Source of the DNA: Culex pipiens pallens
Lineage: Eukaryota > Arthropoda > Insecta > Diptera > Culicidae
Reading direction: 5' to 3'
DNA: 64,000 nucleotides
Assembly (NCBI RefSeq): GCF_016801865.2
Contig: NC_068938.1
Location: 113,982,615-114,046,614, forward strand
Below the pieces are notes generated by a model. The model did not search any database, was not told the DNA's origin, and was given only the letters and a program-made list of their open reading frames with translations. The translations under genes and the position numbers were made by a program. This document shows positions 54,895 to 64,000 of this stretch, piece after piece (the stretch's first letter is position 1; each line of letters starts with the position of its first letter).

Positions 54895-55430
54895 TTCGAG
54901 GCCACGTGCAATCGAGCACTAGAATGGTGTCACGAAAATTCACAACATTATGCTCATGGTTGGAGCTCATTAGTGACGTGCGATTTAGTCATTTAGATCA
55001 TTATGGAGATAACGAAAAACAAGTATTGCATCTTTCACGCAACAAATAATAGTTGGGCAAGTATTGTACTCTACACGGTTATTGACCTTTGGAAACAAAC
55101 ATTTCTTTAAAATATTTCAATAATTGTAGTAGCCTGCTCTGTTGAAATCATGACGTCTGAAATGCAATATTCCAAATTTGCTAGATCTTCCTGGTTTGGT
55201 CCTGGTCAACCTTCCACCGGGGTTCCGGAACTTGGTTCATGTGGCCAATTCTGTACTGTCTTATCTTAAGGGAACTTTATACGTCGTCATTTCGGAAAAA
55301 AATTCCGGCGAAAATCCGGCCATATCTCGGTTCCCCGTGGTCCGCCCAGGATAAAACCCCTTCTAATCGATTCAAGAACATTTTTACATAAGTCTTGGCA
55401 GGACTTGAAGAACTAGCCGCGTTCCGAGAT
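54895..55430. other. Upstream region of the four-TM gene
   Basis: No clear promoter. The sequence 55,195-55,345 (TTCCACCGGGGTTCCGGAAC, AAAATCCGGCCATATCTCGG) has the look of degenerate repeat DNA. Confidence 0.35.
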
Positions 55431-55479
55431 GTGGACGTAATCACCTTTATCCCAATTGTATCCCACTGTGGCATGCTTT

Positions 55480-55553
55480 GATTTTTTTGTTCTATAATTT
55501 GATATCTCTCACTCTCAATGTTCCTTTCAATATCGACACAGTGAGAGTCCATT
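55480..55553 (-). mobile_element. Fragment of the CAGTGGACTCTC-family MITE
   Basis: On the minus strand: AATGGACTCTCACTGTGTCG, GATATTGAAAGGAACATTGA, TATAGAACAAAAAAATCAAA, the same order as at 13,464-13,560. Confidence 0.55.
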
Positions 55554-55701
55554 ATATGAGATCAAAATCAAAAACTTAAATTCCAGATTTTTTTTTAAAG
55601 ATCCTATAACTATAAGCTATTGTCTTTTATAAGTTTATATGACCTATTAAAAAAAATCAGAAATTTCACCTGATAACTTTCGAACCTAAAAATTCAGCCT
55701 A

Positions 55702-55884
55702 CACAGTGAAAAAAGGGTTTCCAAAATCGTGAACAAGCGTTCATGAAAATGGGAACCACGAACAAAGTGTTCAAATCCCATGGTACGATTTCCAAAAACG
55801 TACCATGGGATTTGAAAAATTTGTTCGTGATTCCAGTTTTCATGAACGCTTGTTCACGATTTTAGGAACTCATTTTTCTCCGCG
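55702..55884. mobile_element. Palindromic TA MITE, family 7
   Basis: 183 bp, CACAGTGAAAAAAGGGTTTC to GAACTCATTTTTCTCCGCG, flanked by TA (55,700-55,701 and 55,885-55,886). Inner mirror: GAACAAGCGTTCATGAAAA and TTTTCATGAACGCTTGTTC. Confidence 0.8.
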
Positions 55885-55984
55885 TAGAAGCTCTCAACCC
55901 AAATTTGAGTCACCCATAATCTAAAAACTGCTGACTAACGTGGAATTGCTGCTACTCACAATATTTTTTTTCTGGTTAAATTTA

Positions 55985-57460
55985 ATCTAAGCAAATTTTA
56001 TGCTTCAGACTTTTGACAGCATTGCTTAAATGAGCAATTCTCTGAGTTTTCGGTCATTCGATTTTTTTTTGTATTTTTTAATCCGGCTGAAACTTTTTTG
56101 GTGCCTTCGGTATGCCCAAAGAAGCCAATTTGCATCATTAGTTTGTCCATATAATTTTCCATACAAATTTGGCAGCTGTCCATACAAAAATGATATGTGA
56201 AAATTCTAAAATCTGTATCTTTTTTTTTATTTTTTGATCGAGTTGGTGTCTTCGACAAAGTTGTAGGTATGGATATGGACTACACTGAAAAAAAATGATA
56301 CACGGTAAAAAAATTTTTGGTGATTTTTTATTTAACTTTTTGTCACTAAAACTTGATTTGCAAAAAACACTATTTTTATTTTTTTATTTTTTGATATGTT
56401 TTAGAGGACATAAAATGCCAACTTTTCAGAAATTTCCAGAATGGGCAAAAAATCTTTGACCGAGTTATGATTTTTTGAATCAATACATTCAATATTACGC
56501 CCATTTGAAATGTTAGTCTTGATTTTAAATTTTTGAAAATATTTTTTTCGAAAAGATTGGAAAATTTCACGAATGTTTCATGTTTTAACATTGTAAATCG
56601 GACCTATAGTTGCTGAGATATCGACATTAGAAAATGTTGGGTTGTTTGGGTGAGACTTAGAAAACATCAATTTTCCTGTTTTTTAGCCTTTGCATAGCAA
56701 TATCTCAGCAACTATGGGTCGCATCAACAAAGTTCAATAAAGCAAAATATAGAGAATTTTCTCAGCTTTTCAAAAAAATTTTTTTCAAAGGTGGGCAAAC
56801 ATGGGCACTAATTATAAAAAATGAAAAACTGCGACAATTTTCAAAAAAAATACCTAAAAATGGCTATAACTTGAAAACGGTGCACTTTATCAAAAATTCA
56901 CTAAAGTACTTTTTGATTGCAAATTCGATTTTACATCGAAAAATGAAGTTGAAAAATTTTTGCGACCGATATTTCGATTTTTTGAAAAAATCAGTATTGA
57001 TTCAAAAAATCATAACTCGGTCAAAGATTTTTTGCCCATTCTGGAAATTTCTGAAAAGTTGGCAATTTATGTCCTCTAAAACATATAAAAAATAAAAAAA
57101 TTAAAATAGTGTTTTTTTGCAAATCAAGTTTTAGTGACAAAAAGTTAAATAAAAAATCACCAATTTTTTTTTTACCGTGTAGCATTTTTTTCAGTGTAGT
57201 CCATATCCATACCTACAACATTGCCGAAGACACCAACTCGATCAAAAAATTCCTTCAAAAGATACAGATTTTTGAATTTTCACATATCATTTTTGTATGA
57301 ACAGCTGCCAAATTTGTATGGAAAATTATATGGACAAACTAATGATGAAAAATGGCTTCTTTGGGCATACCGAAGGCACCAAAAAAGTTTCAGCCGGATT
57401 AAAAAATACAAAAATTAAAATTAAAGAAAAAAGACCGATTCCGTAGAGAACTGCTCAAAT
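55985..57460. mobile_element. Palindromic MITE, family 1 (copy 2)
   Basis: The arms mirror each other: GTGCCTTCGGTATGCCCAAA at about 56,100 and TTTGGGCATACCGAAGGCAC at about 57,359. The inner arms (TGGGCAAAAAATCTTTGACC / GGTCAAAGATTTTTTGCCCA) are also inverted. Ends recall copy 1 (TTGAGCAATTCTCTG / TAGAGAACTGCTCAA). The core shares text with 1805-2995. Confidence 0.8.
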
Positions 57461-57675
57461 ATGTAATTTGTAAAATATATTTAAACAAATAATTCGTGGA
57501 TAGCATCCTGTTTTCTTTGTTACAAACACAATTACAATCAAACTTGTTTTAATCACTAGTTTCCCTTCCATTAATGAAAAGGGTAGGTTTTTTTTAACAT
57601 TCAGTTGTTGATAAATCGATGTTATGTAATCTTCTCACAATTTGCTTTCTATCCATATTTTATAAAAAAATATTT
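57461..57675. other. AT-rich spacer
   Basis: Nothing specific seen. Confidence 0.35.
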
Positions 57676-57867
57676 TTATCGCGACATATTTCCTGGACTA
57701 AACCCTAAACATATATTTAGGATCGCAACAGCAATTGTAGTGACTAAGAACAGCACCGACATTGTTTGAATTATATTTTGGACATGACCAGGCCGGTGTC
57801 TAAGTGCAATCGGTGACGATAGGTCATTAGTGTCCGCGATCGACCGACCATCGGAAGTTTCTTCCAT
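57676..57867 (-). CDS. Possible 63-aa single-pass membrane mini-protein
   Basis: Complete small ORF, MEETSDGRSIADTNDLSSP... with one strong hydrophobic segment (SVLFLVTTIAVAILNICLGF) near the C-terminus and a short tail PGNMSR. The polar N-half plus single TM is protein-like, and the nucleotide composition is more balanced than the surrounding AT-rich DNA. I do not recognise the family. An overlapping upstream ATG in another frame (about 57,885) would act as a uORF. It may instead be the last exon of a spliced gene, or chance. Confidence 0.35.
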   Translation of the reverse strand: MEETSDGRSIADTNDLSSPIALRHRPGHVQNIIQTMSVLFLVTTIAVAILNICLGFSPGNMSR

Positions 57868-58154
57868 GCGTCGCGATCATCGCCATTGCGAATCACTGTT
57901 AGACGAAGGAACACACTAACACCATGTAAAAGAAGTATTAGTAGCAGTATTAGAGTGTCTCGTTCAACGAACGAAGACGATTCAAAGTACCCAGAGTGGT
58001 TGGCCGTGGCCAGGGCACACGATCATTCACGAACTTTACACAACTAAACTCAGTTTTATGAACAAATCTATTTGAAAGTTCCCATTTACAAGTAAAATCC
58101 TCTCCCGAGGTTTGACCATCGAAAAAATTTAAAATCGCAATCGGAATCAAAAAA
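57868..58154. other. Spacer with moderately GC-rich sequence
   Basis: Contains sequence that could be the leader of the minus-strand mini-ORF. No splice pair I could confirm. Confidence 0.3.
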
Positions 58155-58157
58155 GTC

Positions 58158-58438
58158 TTGAAATCATAAAATCATAAAATCATAAAATCATAAAATCATA
58201 AAATCATAAAATCATAAAATCATAAAATCATAAAATCATAAAATCATAAAATCATAAAATCATAAAATCATAAAATCATAAAATCATAAAATCATAAAAT
58301 CATAAAATCATAAAATCATAAAATCATAAAATCATAAAATCATAAAATCATAAAATCATAAAATCATAAAATCATAAAATCATAAAATCATAAAATCATA
58401 AAATCATAAAATCATAAAATCATAAAACCATAAAATCA
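58158..58438 (+). repeat. (CATAAAAT)n octamer array, ~35 copies
   Basis: An almost pure 8-bp tandem repeat; the only clear variant is CATAAAAC near its right end. It ends directly at the TA of the adjoining TIR element. Confidence 0.95.
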
Positions 58439-58442
58439 TATA

Positions 58443-59398
58443 CCGTAAACCTGGGTGACTTTGATAGGATTTCAATTTGTTTTTAGAATATTTTCCAACA
58501 GGTAAGGTTTTTCTCGAGATTATTATTTTTAAAACATGTACTGGGGTAGACCACACAAAGTCCATGCACTATTTCGGAAAAAAAGTTTTTTCAATAACGT
58601 TTAGAAAAATAGTTACGTTAAAAATTCTTAGTTTTAATTCCGGGGTGACTTTGATAGTCATAGTTTTTCTTGTTAAAATCATATTTAAGTTGTTCAAACT
58701 TCATTTGTACGTTAAATGTACCATCACTAAAGTAGCTGATATAGTTTTTAAGAAAAAATATCAATGTTTATATTTAGTTAACTAATTGTATAAGCTTTTA
58801 AGCAAAATACATATAAATTTTATAGGTAAAATTGTTAAAAAGTCGGAATTTTGCCTGAAATTTGTTAAAACTAGTTTTTTTTATTGTTAAAACTAGTTTT
58901 GTTTATAAAATTATCGATTTATATTGCATTTTATACTGAATTCGAAGCACAAATCACAAGTTTTCACATTTTACATGAAATTTGTTCAACTGAAATCGCC
59001 TATAAATTAAGAGAGTTTTTATAATTGTGTTTCAAAAACACATATTATTTTTTTTTTACAAACTTTTTTAACCTTCTCCTAGTGAAAAATTGTCCAAAGA
59101 ATCCGAAAATGCATTCCGTTTTCCGATTAAAAATCATGTTCATTGAGAAAATCATGACACTTTGAGAAGTCTAAAATAATGGCTTTCATCAACATTTTCT
59201 TAACTATAGTTAACTAACTTTTTAAACTTGTCAAAATTTTATGAAAAGTTCTTCTTGAGGTACTTTGAACACTTCTCTACCACGGTCAGTATGTTTCTGA
59301 ACCATTCCTTACGTATTTTAATTGTACTCTTCATTTTTTTGGAAAAATCGCAAACCTATCAAAGTCACCCCGGCTATCAAAGTCACCTCATTTTACGG
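58443..59398. mobile_element. TIR element CCGTAAA...GTGACTTTGATAG, TA duplication
   Basis: 956 bp. The left end CCGTAAACCTGGGTGACTTT and the right end AAAGTCACCTCATTTTACGG are inverted repeats; TA flanks both (58,441-58,442; 59,399-59,400). GGTGACTTTGATAG recurs internally at about 58,643 and inverted at about 59,357. No transposase ORF. Confidence 0.75.
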
Positions 59399-59400
59399 TA

Positions 59401-59560
59401 ATCAAGATTATCAAAAAAGTGTCCACTTGATTTATGGATGGTCCCAAATCAAAACCGAGTGCCGTTGCGATTGGCTAAAATTAAATTCTGTTTTTTTTTT
59501 ACTATCATAAATGTTTATATTTTATAAACATTTGAACATTAAACGCATCTGAGTGTAATC
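59401..59560. other. AT-rich spacer with hairpin-MITE fragment
   Basis: TTGATTTATGGATGGTCCC at about 59,429 is an end of the 25,632-type MITE; the rest is featureless. Confidence 0.4.
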
Positions 59561-60133
59561 CAACTAACGATCCATCCCTCAGTCGGGTGTGTTACACGAC
59601 GACGGAGAAACGAGCAAAACAAAAAGTTTACATTTGATTCAGCGCAGAGTCAGCGCGAATAAAATGCGCTAGCTGTTTTCAATCGAGGCTCCTCGCAAAG
59701 TGTTCTGATTCGCTGTTGTTTTTTTCTCTTCATTATTTAATTCAAACATATATATTTTCTTATCGCATAGTGTGCCACATTTCCATAAGGAACGAACTTT
59801 GAGTAAACTGTGTGAAAAGTTCGCTAGTTTGGCTTAACCAGCCGCATCGATCGGATCGTGTCGTAAACGAGCAAAGTGAAATAAAAAAGTGCGCAGTGCG
59901 TGGAGAAAGGCTTCCAAAGTTGTGCAATAGCTGCTCTCGGAAGCAAAAACGGCAGACAGACTGAACTGACAGACTGGAGAAAGAGTCGAAAGTGCGACCG
60001 GACAGAACTCAAGTGTGAATGGATATGAAACGAGGTCACAAGTTTAGCAAGTGAAATCGGCTGGGAAGAATAGCTCTCGGGGGTAGAAAAAACTCATCGG
60101 ATTAAAAGTGGATACTTAAACTAGACGATCGTC
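59561..60133 (+). promoter_or_regulatory. Candidate promoter and 5' UTR of a plus-strand gene
   Basis: GC-richer, repeat-free, with mosquito leader-like sequence (GTGAAATAAAAAAGTGCGC) leading without a break to an ATG at 60,134. No TATA is evident. The exact start site is not determinable. Confidence 0.4.
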
Positions 60134-60168
60134 ATGATGGATAAGGAGTACATACTGAACAATAACGT
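60134..60168 (+). CDS. Likely first coding exon of a truncated/unknown gene
   Basis: ATGATGGATAAGGAGTACAT encodes MMDKEYILNNN, followed by the consensus donor GTAAGT at 60,169 (phase 2). A long leader-like segment precedes it. The protein family cannot be told from 11 residues. Later exons are not securely found; one acceptor-like site at 62,730 reads into a short frame without confirmation. The gene probably continues beyond the right edge. Confidence 0.4.
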
Positions 60169-60169
60169 G

Positions 60170-60569
60170 TAAGTTCTGCTAAATAAGCTGTGAAAAAAGA
60201 GTTCCTAATGTACGAGCTTTGCTTCCGACGTGGTTTTCTGTGTAGTGAATTTCTTATTAAGCTGCTTGAGAGTGCACACAAATTGCACGGTTGACAGACT
60301 GTTGAGAAAACACCGGATCCAATCTATCAAACGATCCAGGGTCAGGAGGCTGATACGTCAGCTTTAGCAGCTCTGACTTGCGTGTTTGTTAGTTACTCTG
60401 TTGAGGGTAGATTTAATAGGCTCGCGTATATTTAAGTGTTTGGAGAGATCTGCCACGGAGACTTCACCTACGGTTGAAAATAAGGTGTCATAGATATTCC
60501 GACTAAGAAGCTGAATACCGGCCTGAAGAAACTGAAAAAAAATGTTTGTTTCGCGTATCTCAAATCGAC
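60170..60569. other. Putative intron start, nothing else recognised
   Basis: Follows the donor at 60,169; no exon or bounded repeat. Confidence 0.3.
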
Positions 60570-61075
60570 GTCGTCGTGCTATCTTGTCGCACCCGCCATT
60601 TCGACGTTCCGAGAAAAACGCGTTTAAATGTTTGACCTTGAAAAAAACAAAAACAAAAACGAAAGCACGCAATTTAAACAATAACAAACACGTTTTGTTT
60701 GGCTAACCATTCTGTGCATTGTCCCGAAGTTTGATTAAAGTTGGTTGCTGGAGTCTCGAGTTTTAATTACAAATGTTTACGATAGTCTAACTTGTACGTG
60801 CGTCAAATGCGTTCTGACCTGAAATACCTTTGCCCTTTGTCGCACTTACATCAATTTTCAGGGAGTGACAAGATAGCACGACAAGATTGAAACTTCTTTC
60901 ATATGAAAAGTGACAAAAATTTTCGGAGCTCTTTTGGTTTTCATTGAATGTCTCAGGATTGAAATCGAATTTTGGGGATCTGTGAAGGTCAAAAGATGAG
61001 GCATTGTGAACTGCACAAAATGGCGTTCTTAACTCAATTTGGCCCAAAATGCACGTACGATAAGTTAGCACGACG
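60570..61075 (-). mobile_element. TE family 6, best copy (CGTCGTGCTA ends)
   Basis: Left GTCGTCGTGCTATCTTGTCG is mirrored by CGATAAGTTAGCACGACGGC at about 61,050-61,069, so terminal inverted repeats bound about 500 bp. The interior is the reverse complement of the copies at 27,775 and 50,630 (for example TGATGCAATG-like and GGGATCTGTGAAGGTCAAAA). Confidence 0.7.
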
Positions 61076-62720
61076 GCGACGAAATCTTAGTCTTATGGTT
61101 TGCGATTGTCTCACACCAATGATGTTCGTTTTCAGTAAATTTTTACTGCATTATTGATATTTTCAGTATTTTTTTTGCTAAATTTCAGAAAAATTTAAAT
61201 GGGGCTGCCAAACTTTTTTGAAACAAAAAAATAATTGACAATAAAAAACAGATTTCTTTTTGAATGAGCAATTTTTAATTTTAAAAAATAGGTTCACTTG
61301 AGTTATTGATGGCTCCTCACTGAAAGGTGTTGATTTCAGCTGGCTTTTAAAAAAACCAAAATTAAACCCAAACATAATAGGTTGCAATAAAAAACAACTT
61401 AAACTTAAAGAGAAATAACAGATAAGAAGTAATAAAAGTGTTTTTTATTCATAAAATTATTTTTATTAGGTCCTTTTCAGTACTGGGATTTGGTAAGTAC
61501 CAAAAATAACAGAATCGAATAGCAACACTTTTCAAAATAAATGCTGAAAAGTTCTACTTTTCAGCACTCAAATGGTGTTGTTCTTTAAAAGGGAACAATA
61601 TTGGCATTTAAGTTTCACTTACTTAAAGAAAATTGTTAAAATATGTTTTATACAAAACATGATCTAATATAATCTTATCTAAAATTTAATATTGAGCGGA
61701 ATAATTTTATTTGTTGTCGAATCTTGTTTTTATTAGATACTTTAAAATATATTTTTAATGCTTTTCTGGTCATGTCATAAAAATGAAAGTGAATAAAATA
61801 ATTATAAGAGACTTATTTCATTTGAATCACACTGTATTAAAAATTTAGTTTCATTTTAAATCCAAAGCACAACAAAGAACAAAAAAAATCATTTTGAATG
61901 TCTAATTTATAAGCTATTTCAAAATTAATGTCCTTGTTCAGATTGAAGTGTAGATTATCACCAAATAATAGTATTGAGCTTATTCTATGATTTTAAGCTT
62001 GAAAACATAAGAAATATGATGAAAACAGAGATTTTGTGACTGCTTCAAAAATTTCCCGGGATCCCGGGAATTCCCAGGAAATTCAAAACCCGGGAAATTT
62101 GGACGCCCTATATGCAATCATTAATTTAAAAAAAAAAAAATGTAAGATTTGACGTTTTTTTCAAAAAGAACTTTTTGCGGTTTTGTAAATTGTAAATTCA
62201 CTCAAATTCAAAAGATTTTAGAATAAACCAAAACTTGCGAAATATGATTCTAAACGCAGCGAAAAGCATTTTAAATTGATTTCGGTTCATTTCACCTAAA
62301 TTTCTAATTTAAACTAAAAAAATTTTTTTTTTTCTTGCCCCCAAATTTTTCGAGCTTTGAAGAGGGGAGACAAAAACTTTTGATAAATAAATAAATTTTA
62401 ATGAATTCACCTGCAAATGTATAATTTTAATTTCTCCGGATAATCCCGTTAATGTTTTTTGAGCCTCTTTTTGCCAAATATTTCTGCATGAGAGAGAAGA
62501 GACAGTTTAAGTACTCTTTCGAATTTTTCTCTCAGTGAGTGTCAAAAAAATCTTTTGATGAAGATTCTGTTATCGGATATACATTTATGCATTTAATAGT
62601 TAGTTTAAACTTATTTATAACTGCATTTGTTTCACCGCAACATGCAGGTGTTTTAAACTAAGTTGTTTTAGAGATTAAGCCCAATAGAATTTTATTATAT
62701 TGAACACCATCATACACAAC
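61076..62720. other. AT-rich DNA, no gene
   Basis: Poly-A/T runs, a CCCGGGATCCCGGGAATTCCC motif near 62,056 (degenerate repeat) and no coding signal. Confidence 0.4.
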
Positions 62721-62820
62721 GTTTTTACAGCGGCATTTCCTCCCTACAATTACATGCCAATTACGGTAGATGTATTAGTAACTTTGTTAGAGCGGTTTGA
62801 CCTGACGGTAATTTATTCAC

Positions 62821-64000
62821 TTCAAAACCTGAATCATTGATTTACTACACAAACACATTGATCTCTCTCCTCTCCAATCCGGAAACAAGTAAATATTCAT
62901 AAAACGAGTGTCGGAAAAGCGGGCCACGAAGGACGCCATCTTTGTTCATTGCACTTGCCCTAAGTGCCGTTCGATGCTGGCCACTGCACCCGTTGTTGTT
63001 GGTTTGCTGATAGAACGAATGCACCGCAAAGTGTGACGTCGAATCTTGATAACCCCTTTCTGCGACGAAAGACAAGCTTTTGCAGTTGTTGACTGTGGAA
63101 ATTTCGAGTACCGTCATCTGGGCCGAATCGGGACTACAGTCTGAATAGGGACAGCAGTGTTTAGAACACTTGAAGGTTTTAAATTTGGAAATGGATGTAA
63201 ACATTTTGTTGGTCTGAGTCTGTTCTATATGAAAACTACAAGAAAAATCAAAATATTGTGCTCTAAAATGGTTAAAACTGCTGTCCCAATTCGCCCCATG
63301 TGTCCCAATTCGCCCCAGTTGACGGTAATAAATTTTTAAACTTTTTATTTTTTCGATGCGTTGTTCAAATTTAAAAAAAAAAGATCTAAATATAAGTTTT
63401 AAAGCAAAAAAACCCTCGACAAAACCAAAAACCTTAGCAACGCGTGCTAATAGCCCATATAAACGCACATAAATAATTCAAAACATTAGGAACAAAGTAC
63501 AGTTTACGCGTGACGTCAATGTAATCGTTATCGCTACTCGAGCAAACAGCAAGGTTCAGAGCTAGAGAGATCATAACAAACTCAATACTGAGTATTCAAT
63601 GATAACAATATTTTTTTAAAATATTATCCAATATTTCTGCATTTCTAGTTCAAATCTAGTCAAAATCTTTTTATGCTTAAAAATTGACCAAAACAATCAG
63701 AATTTTCCGCAATAGTAAATCATCAACCTTGAAAAACGGCTGAATTTCAAAATCACCGCTCCGTTATCAGTCACTAACACTGGAACAAGCCCTCTGGAAT
63801 CCAGGCATCAGTTAATCACTCAAAAATGGATTTTTGATAAAAAAAAATCCACTTATCGCTGATTGTATGGTCAAAGGTGTTAAGTGTTCGATGAATAACA
63901 GTTTGTCGAATCTGCTAATGACTGTGGGCAGCCTTGAGTTTTTGTCGGGCGTATTTATTTGAGGGTCTAAAACATGCGAAAGAATTCGGCTGTCAAATAT
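62821..64000. other. Right-edge DNA, no supported gene
   Basis: A 207-codon minus frame (62,845-63,468) has no recognisable domain and overlaps the repeat phrase GTCCCAATTCGCCCCA, present twice in direct tandem at about 63,279-63,316, with a partial inverted match near 63,118-63,152. Judged non-coding. Confidence 0.4.

Noticed and set aside
62731..62807. Possible second exon for the gene starting at 60,134 (acceptor TTTTTACAG)
   Set aside because: The frame that reads PPYNYMPITVDVLVTLLERF needs a phase-1 join, but the exon at 60,134-60,168 ends in phase 2. In the correct phase the frame soon stops unless a weak donor at 62,766 is used.
62845..63468. 207-codon minus-strand ORF as a protein gene
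   Set aside because: No domain or transmembrane plan, irregular composition and overlap with short repeat phrases (GTCCCAATTCGCCCC twice); most likely chance.
1..64000. CRISPR arrays, bacterial operons, rRNA genes or viral genes
   Set aside because: The window is clearly insect nuclear DNA. The tandem repeats have no spacer structure, and no rRNA or viral protein similarity was seen.

Overview
The window looks like nuclear DNA of a culicine mosquito, most probably Culex. This rests on AT-rich, repeat-packed intergenic DNA, very short introns (about 54-64 nt where no repeat has inserted), clustered chemoreceptor genes, many palindromic MITEs with TA target-site duplications, and an insect-type Fis1 gene. 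The species is an inference; no database search was possible.

Bases 1-30,200 hold no protein gene I can support. They are a mosaic of nested transposable elements: tRNA-derived SINEs, palindromic MITEs, a non-autonomous retroelement with a direct target-site duplication, and a 3.7-kb element carrying a 141-bp minisatellite. A few GC-richer stretches (about 9.7-10.9, 18.0-19.7, 23.0-24.2 and 25.3-25.5 kb) look like regulatory DNA or non-coding first exons.

Bases 30,276-47,231 are a cluster of five apparently intact gustatory receptor (GR, 7tm_7) genes, in order +, +, -, -, +. All were rebuilt across introns from splice signals and reading frame (predicted 399, 397, 392, 371 and 383 aa). Each ends with a short exon holding an intact or degraded form of the TYhhhhhQF-type GR signature. 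A 90-nt penultimate exon recurs in four of the five, and the four shared intron positions are lost in a mosaic pattern. A 1.26-kb (AAAAGAC)n array lies just upstream of the second receptor. Two introns carry 1.35-1.6-kb near-perfect palindromes.

Bases 47,600-53,696 hold Fis1 (mitochondrial/peroxisomal fission adaptor, three coding exons, 148 aa). Its second intron is 5.5 kb, full of repeats, and includes a TATA+Inr core promoter motif. Convergent with it at 54,021-54,894 is a four-exon, four-transmembrane gene (LAPTM4-like/DUF4728-like).

Bases 55-64 kb are again mostly MITEs and simple repeats: a palindromic MITE, an octamer array and a TIR element with a TA duplication. They also hold a possible 63-aa membrane mini-protein on the minus strand and a likely 5' UTR plus first coding exon (60,134-60,168, +) of a gene whose remainder I could not trace.

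The receptor genes act independently as candidate chemosensory membrane proteins. Fis1 and the four-TM gene are unrelated neighbours. The most unusual signals are the intronic long-hairpin palindromes, the in-frame-length 141-bp minisatellite shared by two elements, and the two retroelement copies with the same body but different 5' monomer arrays.
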